Shown: positions 1 to 7,938 of the stretch, in pieces
Layout of the letters: each line of letters starts with the position of its first letter
Numbering within the stretch: position 1 is the stretch's first letter
Assembly (NCBI GenBank): GCA_035222895.1
Contig: JAVYIG010000090.1
Span: 806,001-870,000 of the forward strand
Direction of reading: 5' to 3'
DNA length: 64,000 bases
Source of the DNA: Strongylocentrotus droebachiensis
Taxonomy: Eukaryota; Echinodermata; Echinoidea; Camarodonta; Strongylocentrotidae
Translations under genes and position numbers: made by a program
The notes under the pieces: generated by a model
Databases searched by the model: none
Told to the model about the DNA's origin: nothing
The model's input: only the letters and a program-made list of their open reading frames with translations

Positions 1-357
1 CATTTTTGTTCTTGAGCCCTTTTCAAAATGCTCCATTTAATGGAAAAACGAATGGACATACCAGTTCTTTCATTCTCAATACCCCTGGATATTAAAAGTT
101 TATCCATAGAACAACTTCCTATTTTTAAAGCATGAATTGTGAAAAACTATGATGTAGCTGTATACTCCCAATATATTCAAGCACAAGGGCAACTATGTTT
201 CTATGTTTCTGTTCAGTTCATGATCTTTCTTATTTTCGCAAAATAAATGTTTGTTTTGTTTTGAGTCATGATATACACAGATACATTCTATCATCAAATC
301 AGTAGACATGTTTCAGATCTATCCTTTTCACTCTTTACACCCAAAACTGGTACTTAC

Positions 358-672
358 TGTGAATAGCGAGTACTTGCTCTCGCTCTTTCTGGCTGCACCC
401 TGACATGTATCTCCTCATCTCCTCTTGTTCTATCATCCACTCTCGTCCTATCATCTACTCTTGTCCTATCTTCTACTCTTGTCGTCTTCTCTTCCTTACT
501 CTCCTCCGGTGTGTCCACTCTCCGTGCTGGGCTGGAGATGAGAGGGGCAAACTGGGCCTTCTTGAAGGAGGGCACGTAGATGTTCTGGGCCCGCCGGAGT
601 TGTGCTATGGTGTAGGGAGGGATGGGAAGACGGCTGCTAGAACGGGTACTCATACCCGACACCTTGGAATGA
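358..672 (-). CDS. Gene A, coding exon 3 (internal, gene runs off left edge)
   Basis: Minus-strand exon of 315 nt. Its acceptor is a TTGTTATTTACAG-type site at 673-685 and its donor reads CA|GTAAGT, with the GT at 357-356. The first base completes the codon left open by exon 2 (AA|T, Asn). The frame then stays open for 104 codons and ends with two bases (CA). The N-terminal half is proline- and basic-rich (RLPIPPYTIAQLRRAQ, then NIYVPSFKKAQFAPL), which looks like a short conserved motif. The C-terminal half is a highly charged run with a 6-residue period (RTRVDD repeated about three times), matched by an 18-nt DNA repeat near 415-485. I see no transmembrane segment. The family is not recognised. 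A candidate intron begins at 357 and runs off the window. Confidence 0.72.
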
Positions 673-1121
673 CTGTAAATAACAATATAAAAAGTAAATA
701 TTTAAGAACAAGAAGAGCAATAATCAAGACTAGATCAACATACTACCCATTTTTTTAATGCTAAATAACTGGCTTAATACCAATTTTTACAAATACAAAG
801 TATCACACACCAAAAAAATAAAAATAAAAACATGCGTACACACACACACACACACATACACATAAAATAATCAGAAATACATACACTGTACATGTACATG
901 AAATTATGTGTATGATAAAAAGGATGTCTTAAATCTACAAATACAAACACTGCAAATTGGGCAAACTGCAGAACAGGTACAATGTACCCAGTACATGTGT
1001 ATATGTGTACATGCTGTGTAACAAATGAAGTACAGGTGGCTCAAACTGTCACTTGGAAATGATTCTGTTTTAACAGTTGGTCTTGGTATTTTAAAAGTTT
1101 CTGACACCCTGTCATACTCAC
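673..1121 (-). other. Gene A intron 2
   Basis: This lies between two in-phase exons and begins GTGAGT and ends ACAG on the minus strand. It is AT-rich with a (CA)n stretch at about 838-857 and several TACATG words. The open frames inside it are not protein-like. Confidence 0.65.
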
Positions 1122-1382
1122 TTGGATTTCTTGCTCTGCTGACTGTGAGGGCTTAGGCCGTCAAGCGACTGGCCATTGCGAAGAGCGCCCTCTGAACGGT
1201 CGCTACCTGACGTGCATGTCGACGAGACAGACCCCGTGCAGCTGAGCTTGGGAAGGCGATAAGGTGCACTGGAACTCGGAGAGGCCGGGGTGAGAGAATC
1301 TAGGAGGGACTTGTTGAGAAGTTCATCTTCGGGAGAGGCAAGCTTGATGTGGGGGAAGGAGAGTTCTAGTGGATCTTCACTT
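1122..1382 (-). CDS. Gene A, coding exon 2
   Basis: Minus-strand exon of 261 nt. It follows a CCATATCTTTCCACAG acceptor (AG at 1384-1383) and ends at an AA|GTGAGT donor (GT at 1121-1120). The first base, A, completes the AG left by exon 1 (Arg), and the final AA joins exon 3, so phase holds on both sides. Residues about 10-95 of the product are acidic and serine-rich (SEDPLELSFPHIKLASPEDE, then LLNKSLLDSLTPASPSSS). A lysine-rich end follows (SQQSKKS). The region is probably disordered and rich in possible phosphosites. Base composition is clearly richer in GC than the flanking introns, as expected for an exon. No domain is recognised. Confidence 0.75.
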
Positions 1383-2197
1383 CTGTGGAAAGATATGGAA
1401 AAAAAGGGATTAAAAAATTGTTCTTCTTTTTCCAATGCATGCATTTGGATAGCAGTTTGAGCGACAGGTTTTCTAATAGTCTAACATAACTAACAAACTC
1501 TGAAGCCAGGTAGTTTGCAAGATTCATAGCTTGCGGTTGGGGGAATGGGTGAATACAGAATCTTTTTCTACGTCTACACATTTCATATTTTGTTAACATC
1601 ACTTTTCAGTTTTAAACAGATACCAATTTAGGATTGGTGATATCAACATCATATTTCCTATTGTCACCATGCAAGCCCTTGATTTAATTTGAAGCTACCA
1701 ACAATAATATTTATTAACATGTCATGTTACAAACTTCATGATCATGACAACCTATCAAAAGATCATGTAGATCTAGAAGTAATAGTTACTAGGTCTAGAC
1801 TACAACTAGAGTCTAACTTTAGTTAGTATCAGATATTTAAACTTTAAAACTAAACTTTAAAACTTTAAATAAAAATTGATCAGATAATAATAGCTGGTCC
1901 TGGACTAAAATTGTCATTCTCTGCCATGCCATGGTCATGTTTCATACCCTTTTTTTTTTTTTTTTCAGCCTTTATCAAAAACAAACAACAACGACAAAGG
2001 AGATGCCCTGGAATTTTGGATTGGTGATGTCAACTTCAAAAAGTCGCTGAGCGCCGAAGCGGGGGACAACCGAACTTGGGCCGTCCTATACGGCCAGCGA
2101 CGGGGGACAAGAGAGGAGCAGGTTCCAGGCCGAGCCCGAGCAAGTGAAATAAATTTGGTCGCCGCAAACATTACAAAAAATGTTATCTCTTACTCAC
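1383..2197 (-). other. Gene A intron 1
   Basis: The intron begins GTGAGTAAG after the start exon and ends TTTCCACAG. A GC-rich patch at about 2040-2160 contains two direct copies of a CGGGGGACAA word. It is open on the minus strand, but the flanking exons already join in phase without it, so I do not call it an exon. A roughly 25-bp imperfect direct repeat (ATTGGTGAT-TCAAC) occurs near 1635 and 2023. Confidence 0.6.
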
Positions 2198-2223
2198 CTT
2201 CCTCCTGGTAAATATGGCTGCAT
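2198..2223 (-). CDS. Gene A, first coding exon with start codon
   Basis: ATG at 2223-2221 on the minus strand has G at -3 (GAGAAATGC). Eight codons follow (MQPYLPGG), then AG| and a consensus GTGAGTAAG donor with GT at 2197-2196. The two leftover bases join the first base of the exon at 1382 to give Arg, so the reading continues MQPYLPGG-R-SEDPLELS. The start is chosen because the short open frame ends exactly at a strong donor in the right phase, and promoter-like sequence lies upstream. The 5' UTR probably extends to about 2300. There is no transcript evidence, and a non-coding upstream exon is possible. Confidence 0.68.
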
Positions 2224-2420
2224 TTCTCCAGATGAAAATTCACATGTTTTATTCCTAAATGTCAAATTGAATACAAGAACAGAAATAAAATTAAATTCGT
2301 TGCGGTCACAATCTCGACGCCATACTAGTTGTCAATGGTAACCACGTGACCCAATCAATTATGCAAATAAGATCGCGAGGGAGTTTGCAACTAACGGCAC
2401 ACCTCTGTAAAGTTTTGAGA
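2224..2420 (-). promoter_or_regulatory. Probable promoter and 5' UTR of gene A
   Basis: Directly upstream of the gene A start, reading on the minus strand, I see an octamer-like ATTTGCAT, an inverted CCAAT box (GATTGG), an E-box (TCACGTG), and an RFX X-box-like site (GTTACCATTGACAAC at 2342-2328), then two CG-containing patches. This order over about 100 bp upstream of an ATG resembles a compact TATA-less promoter. The transcription start is not resolved. Confidence 0.5.
2328..2342. promoter_or_regulatory. X-box-like RFX site, one mismatch
   Basis: On the plus strand the site reads GTTGTCAATGGTAAC, two half-sites around a 3-nt spacer. It differs from the X-box consensus GTNRCC-N(0-3)-RGYAAC at one position. 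It lies about 105 bp upstream of the gene A start codon. Confidence 0.4.
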
Positions 2421-2423
2421 CGA

Positions 2424-3929
2424 ACAGACACTCAACCAAAGACTTTTCATTGATTATTAAGCCTTTTGAAACTTGAGAGGTTCTTTGTTATGAGTACAAC
2501 CTTGGTGTCATTCATCGCTTCAGCTTGAGCTAGTAATTATTTTCACTCTCATCAAACAAGCGACGGCATCTAGATAAACGTAGATATCGATTTGTGGTGT
2601 TGCTGTTTATTCAGTCGAACTGACAACATATCTAAAAATCTTAAACTTTTTTCCCCTTTGTTCTAGATCTGAAGGGGCCAATAATAGAAAGAAAAAATGT
2701 AGGGAACCTATCTTTTTTTGTTAAACTCCGTGCAAGTTTTATCATTTGGAAAAAGAAACTGGAAGTCAAATTAAATGATTCCTCTTTCATCATTCGGACA
2801 CAGGCTTATTCTTGTTTATGTTTTTGCTTCCTCTCTTTCTTTAACGTTTTTATTTCCTTTTTCTCTCTTTTCCTTTTTTTCTTTCTCTCTGTCTTTTTTT
2901 AATTCCCTGGTCTTTTTGTTTCCATTCTCATTTCTTTTTCTCGATCTTCTTCTTTTTCTTCTTCTTCGTCTTCTTCGTCATTTTTTCTTCTTTCCTAACT
3001 CTTAGCTCAGTCTTTTTCTTCTACTCACTGTTCTTTTGGTTTCCATTCTCATTTCTTCTTCTCGATCTTCTTCTTCTTCTTCTTCTTCTTCTTCTTCTTC
3101 TTCTTCTTCTTCTTCTTCTTCTTCTTCTTCGTGTTCACTTTTTGTTCACTCCTGCACTCCGCTTTATTCTTCTTTTTCTTTGTCTTCTTCTTCTTCGTCA
3201 TTTTTTTCTTTTCCTACAGCTCTTAGCTCAGTCTTTTTCTTCTTCCTCCTTATATTTTAAACAATTAGTCCTCTTCTTTCTTCTGCATTCCTCCTCCTTG
3301 TTTCCCCTTCTTCTCCTACTTTGACAAGTTCCTTCCTTTTTCTCATCCTACTTCCCCCGAGGTCTCTTATTTTCTGATTTGTTCCACCCCCCCCCCCCCC
3401 TCGTCCTTTTCGTCTTCTATTTCTCTTTCTTGTCGTTCCTTTACTTTTCCCTCCCCCATTCTGCTCCATTATTTAGTTATTCTTAACTCATTTCTGGCAA
3501 AATAATAACAGTTACATATAATTTACATTTTCTCCAAATAATTTATAGTACATAGAAAATCTGAAATCGAGCTGGGAGCAATACTAATAAACGATTGATA
3601 TTCAATAGTCGAGTGATGGCGGTAGACCATATTTCATCCATACCATCGTGTACCAGACATTTACTGCAGATGAGAGCATTTTTCATCTAGGCCTAATTTA
3701 AAAATCAACAATTTCAAAGTCAAGGTTACTTGATGTTCATAGGAAAATCTTCACATTTTAATATCCATAAAGATAGTTTTTTTGTATTTTGTTTTAAAAG
3801 TATATCTTTTCCCATAACTGAGGAAACAAAAGTTATCCCCATAAAGCTTCTGTATAACAATTGAATTCAACGTAACAACTAAATAGCACATACATGACAT
3901 TTAAATGACATGCAATTAAACAGAACACA
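2424..3929. other. Intergenic, pyrimidine-rich block
   Basis: No gene is seen. From about 2760 to 3470 the plus strand is almost pure pyrimidine, with a (CTT)n microsatellite at about 3066-3129 and a C run near 3389-3401. The open frames here (poly-Ser or poly-Phe/Leu) follow from the low complexity. The remainder is ordinary AT-rich DNA. Confidence 0.7.
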
Positions 3930-4473
3930 TTAAAGGTACTATATCCCATTTGCTGGCCAAACAAAAATGAAAAGGTTAAATTCTAACGGCATTTTAAAGA
4001 TAATATTAATTTAGAATTTCCCTCAAAAACGAAAGGGTTTGAAAATGTCTTTAAGTGGGAAATAACGACCATTTGTTGTCGAATCAAATTTATTGATTGC
4101 AATTACTAAAGTAATAGTCTGATTTTTAGACCCTTGTACCGAATGGTCGTGCGTTTTATGCTGCTCAAAGATTCAAGCAGTTTAATTTTAGCCATAACAA
4201 GAATTGGGTTATTGATGTAGACAAATGCTCATGTACCCTTTACAGCTCATTTTATATATATTTTTACCAAAGAAAAAAAAAAGTCAGTCAGTCACTCGAT
4301 AGTGTCTGACAGTGAAATCTAGAAAGTAAACGGGATTCCTTGCATAATATGAATATTATGACACTGCTGACGTTTTAATTTCACAGATAGGACATACGTG
4401 ACATGTCAGTCATAAATCCTGCAAATTTCTACATATTTTGATGTTGGCTGCAAATGGGAGAAAGTACCTTTAA
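3930..4473. mobile_element. TTAA-flanked short inverted-repeat element, copy 1
   Basis: A 544-bp unit begins TTAAAGGTACTATATCCCAT and ends with the inverted version (ATGGGAGAAAGTACCTTTAA). The terminal inverted repeats are about 24 bp. A second copy lies at 16960-17499 in the same orientation, with clear but diverged similarity across its whole length. There is no coding capacity, so it is non-autonomous. TTAA at both edges suggests a piggyBac-type target, though the inner terminal sequence is not one I can assign to a named family. Confidence 0.75.
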
Positions 4474-4954
4474 CATTTTAAAAAACAAGGCGTATACTTC
4501 CTAAAAGCTTGTGTCGGATACACCATTAATAACACCATAAAAAGAATGCCCTTTCAAATCAAGATACATTTTTAATAACGGAAAGAGAAAGCCGCAACGC
4601 ACTAGAAAAATACCCCATCCCTTTAAACATGGAGGAAGATAAGAACTTGATCTCACTTAAAAGGCTAAGTCTACTCCAAAAATAACTTGCCTGTAATAAA
4701 TGCAGAAAAATTAGAGAAACAGAACAATTTGAGTAAAATCGGATAACCCTATAAATGAGGAAGTAATGAATTTTTGTAAAAGTATGAACGACTAGAACTT
4801 AGAAAATCACTACAAAAATTGCCAATTTGGTTTTTAGTTTGTGACGTCATTGCCTCACTATTTATCAATTGCTTTATGTATTTGTATCCCATTAATTTCC
4901 CTTTGCCCAGGTTATATGATTATGTTGCGTGCATGACATTTCACAAAATCGCCT

Positions 4955-5231
4955 GGCTGGCAGAAGGGCGTTAGCTCGAACTTCAGGTAAAAAGTGAACC
5001 GTTATAAGCAGGGGGGCGTTAGCACTAAATCGCCTCAAACTTTTATAAAACTGACTTATTTCCACACAAATAATTGTGGCCGTGTTCTACTATAACATTT
5101 CTATTAGTCTTTTAAGTTTTAAACCAATTTTCGCGACAGAAAGCAGTTTAAATATAAAACAAATCTTTAAATGTGAATAATTCGAGAAGTAGTTTTGGAG
5201 TCGCTCGCGCTCTAACGCCCTTCTGCCAGCC
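4955..5231. mobile_element. Short inverted-repeat element with 20-bp perfect termini
   Basis: GGCTGGCAGAAGGGCGTTAG at 4955-4974 is perfectly inverted at 5212-5231, giving a 277-bp element. The interior is AT-rich with no coding frame. A short degenerate extension of the repeat continues inward (AGCTCGAAC against AGAGCGCGA). No clear target duplication is visible, so the superfamily is not assigned. Confidence 0.7.
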
Positions 5232-5682
5232 GGCCGACGAACTTTGAAGAATTGTTACTATTTTCCGAATATTGTATATTCATAATCATTGATTTTCATA
5301 TTTTTATAGTTAATCAAAATTCACATTAAGTAGAAAGATTTAATAATTTGCATTATTATTTGTTGAATCATCACAGTTCATCTGAGTGTCAATTAGGAAG
5401 TAAGATTTATAGATATGTATCAAAATTGCCCTCCCTGGTCCATAAAATGATATACACATTGCTATCAGTGCGACTTTTTTCGCTGCAAAAGTATATGCCT
5501 CTATTACGAAGAAAAAACACACAAAAAAAAACACAACTGTTTTGTCACTCTGCGTCATACAATAAACAAACCCGCCCACACTTTAAAAAAATATGGAATG
5601 ATATATTTCGCAGGCCTAGAGTTATCAAATTGAAACTCTACGGTCTTTGTTCTTTCAAATATTCTTTCTTCTTTTATATTCT

Positions 5683-5696
5683 GTTACCATGGTTAC
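5683..5696 (-). promoter_or_regulatory. Consensus X-box (RFX binding site) upstream of gene B
   Basis: The minus strand reads GTAACCATGGTAAC. This matches GTNRCC-AT-RGYAAC at every constrained position and is a perfect 14-bp palindrome apart from strand labelling. It lies about 360 bp upstream of the gene B start codon. RFX factors of the FoxJ1/RFX ciliary programme bind such sites in animals; function here is inferred. Confidence 0.5.
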
Positions 5697-6056
5697 AGTA
5701 GGCCTACACGGTCTGCCTCATTTAAATCACTCGCTCGGTTATTTGAATGAATTTTTTGAAAGACCAAAATACGTAGAAACTGACTAAGTGGATAAACGAC
5801 TGAAAATTAACATTCCTTGCCGAGGGAAATATATTGTATGAAGGCAAGCGATTATGAAGCGCATTATCTCGGGGGTTCCCCGAATCCCCACAACATCCGC
5901 GTTCCGCACGCACCCGTCATATCAAACTGAGCGCGTAAATTAATCGCTGGTTTTCGTCTCGTTCACAAATGTTTTGATCGTCTGCTGAGCTAGTGTAGAG
6001 TCGCTGTCGCCCATGGCCGTAATTTCTCGAAGAGTTTGGAATTAAGACATAGATCA
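5697..6056 (+). promoter_or_regulatory. Probable promoter and 5' UTR of gene B
   Basis: About 360 bp upstream of the gene B start, with more CG dinucleotides than the surroundings (5820-6030). No TATA box is evident. It contains a short upstream open reading frame at 6013-6045. Confidence 0.45.
6013..6045 (+). promoter_or_regulatory. Upstream ORF in gene B leader
   Basis: ATG at 6013 has G at +4 and is followed by ten codons in total and TAA at 6043-6045. It ends 11 nt before the gene B start codon at 6057. If transcription starts upstream of 6013, this uORF would be met first by scanning ribosomes and could dampen gene B translation. The alternative is that transcription starts downstream and it is never transcribed. 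Confidence 0.45.
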
Positions 6057-6084
6057 ATGGATGTCAAACCAAAGAAAATGACAA
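6057..6084 (+). CDS. Gene B, first coding exon with start codon
   Basis: ATG at 6057 opens nine codons (MDVKPKKMT) plus one base (A), then a consensus GTAAGTACT donor with GT at 6085-6086. The nearby ATG at 6061 leads to an immediate stop, so 6057 is preferred. The start context is ordinary (T at -3, G at +4). The leftover base fits the phase of the exon at 24827, which needs exactly one base. A first exon this short followed by a very long first intron is common in animals. The link to the second exon is inferred from phase and strand only. Confidence 0.55.
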
Positions 6085-6552
6085 GTAAGTACTCAATTCC
6101 TAATTTCGTAAAGGAAATTTTCTTTCCGAGTTCTTTTATCCCATTTTTGCCTCTCTATTCAGTGGGGTATTAACTCAAACTCCAGCTCTTGAATTTGATA
6201 CTCTTTCAAGCAGGCATGCCCCGCGTTGCTACCAGTGTGATGCGGCTAAACCGGCTTCTTCTGCATGATTCTGTGCATAAACGGACTGTGTGCTGACATT
6301 CAACCAGGGCTTGTATCAACTACGTGTTTAATACTTTTAGGTTGTGGAAATTCTGGTCACAGCTTTGTTGCAACCTTTTTGCAAATATTCCTTTCTAAAC
6401 ACCTTTCATCAATATCTCAGTTGATTTATTTATCTATTTTAATTTCAAGAATGTATTCATCTATGTTAATACACTGACATCTGTACAAGTCGTACTGCTA
6501 TCACTTATCAGTATCATCAGGGAGGTGTTTAACCCTGGTATCATGCACCTTC

Positions 6553-6779
6553 ACAGGCGCGGATCCAGGAATTTCTTGCCGGGGGGGCACACGGGGGGGG
6601 GGGGGGGGGGCACCGTGTGGGAAAGAGAACATAGATCTATATATATATTTTTTTTAGTCCCGAAAAAATCGCAACGACTCAGCCAGCCGCTGAATAAGCG
6701 GGGGGGGGTAAGCGGACACTTTTTTATATTTTTTTTTGTCCCCAAAAAATCGCAACGACTCAGCCGGCCGCTGAGTAAG

Positions 6780-6821
<42 letters not shown>

Positions 6822-7090
6822 AAGAGGACACCTTTTTTTTTTTTTTTGGTCACGAAATTTTTTGATTTGACATTTTGCTTCGTTGGGGGGGGGGTAAGGT
6901 CACCTTTTTAGGTCAGCCATTGGCAATTTTTTTTCTTTTTTTTTTCTTTTTTTATAAAAAAAAAGTTTGGCCGGGGGGGCACGCCCCTGTTTTTCAGTAT
7001 ATTTTGGGCGAATTTAGGGCTGATTTTAACATATTTTGTTTGGCCGGGGGGGCACGTGCCCCCTGTGCCCCCCCTGGATCCGCCACTGCT
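6553..7090. mobile_element. GGATCC-flanked G-rich non-autonomous element
   Basis: The outer ends are inverted: GCGGATCCAGG near 6559 and CCTGGATCCGCCACTG near 7073-7088, each followed inward by a G-rich GGGGGGGCAC motif. The interior has two to three tandem copies of a unit (AAAAAATCGCAACGACTCAG, then a GC-rich CCGCTGA(A/G)TAAGC and a G run) near 6660, 6740 and 6840. The second unit's G run is 40 nt long (6781-6820). Open frames across it are glycine or proline runs and are not genes. Confidence 0.6.
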
Positions 7091-7408
7091 TCATGCAGGT
7101 TTTCTGTCTACACTGATTGTCATATTTTGTGCTAAATCTGGAATCCTAGTTAGATTTCTTGTGACAACGGGATAAACAGATTTATTTTCGAATTCTAAGG
7201 AGCTTGCTGTCAGTCACATAATCATGAAAGTCAGATTCAGACATCAAATAGTGTCAAATAGCTGACCCCCAAATACTGTATTCCTAGAACTTTCTGTGGC
7301 TGTACTTTATCAAATATTTTCTCACTTTCAATGACCCAGTTCTCTCATATTTCTGGTTTCATTGAATTCGATTTGATATCAGGATGGACTTTCAATTTGA
7401 AATTTCAA
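7091..7408. other. Intron DNA between elements
   Basis: I see no gene, repeat or strong motif here. It is AT-rich and directly flanks the left end of the DIRS-like element. Confidence 0.6.
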
Positions 7409-7582
7409 GATTTACATCAATAAATCAACGTATCTACCTATTCTACTTTGCTATTGTTGCACCTCAACATTGCATAACCGAAACTTAAAACACATCGCCA
7501 AATTGCTCATACCCCCCCGCCCAAAGGCGCCCTCCGTGACCCTTGCGTCCGAGCGCCGCCAACGTAACCTCTTCCTCTTATC
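7409..7582 (+). repeat. Left inverted terminal repeat of the DIRS-like element
   Basis: Bases 7429-7582 are the exact reverse complement of 12939-13092 (154 bp). The outer 20 bp (7409-7428) differ from the right end but reappear inverted in the internal complementary region at 12810-12829. The outer limit is set where that match stops. Confidence 0.9.
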
Positions 7583-7938
7583 TCTTCGCATCCGAACGGA
7601 TAAGTTACACTAAAAATCGCTCCCAAAAGTTGAAGAGTTTTTCCTCTTTAGTCACTTTTTGGTTCGCATTTTCGCCTTTTATAATATTCTCTACGATTTC
7701 CTGTTCGTTAGAGAGTAGTTTCACTCCGTGAATTTATTTATTTATCAGTATTCTAGAACGTTTTCTTGCCGACTACTGTTACGTTTCCGCTTTCGCGTTT
7801 GCCTGTCCTCACTCCTCCGAGGCCTCGGGTGCGTGCGGGGGTAGTCGGTGGGGTGTTTTAGTCACTGGTAGATTATTTAATTCTTGTTGATAATTGCTCG
7901 TACCCTTTGTTTAATTTTTCTTTCCCGCAGGTTATAAT
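7583..7938 (+). other. DIRS-like element leader
   Basis: Untranslated leader between the left terminus and the gag start. It ends with a pyrimidine tract and CCCGCAG at about 7912-7930, just before the ATG at 7939, which resembles a 3' splice site. Whether it is used is unknown. Confidence 0.5.

Noticed and set aside
1965-2171. Minus-strand frame in the GC-rich patch of gene A intron 1
   Set aside because: Exons 1 and 2 already join in phase without it, and no acceptor/donor pair bounds it.
3036-3260. Poly-serine frame
   Set aside because: Translation of a (CTT)n microsatellite.
6525-6911. Glycine- and proline-rich frames around the G runs
   Set aside because: Homopolymer and tandem repeat translation inside a mobile element.
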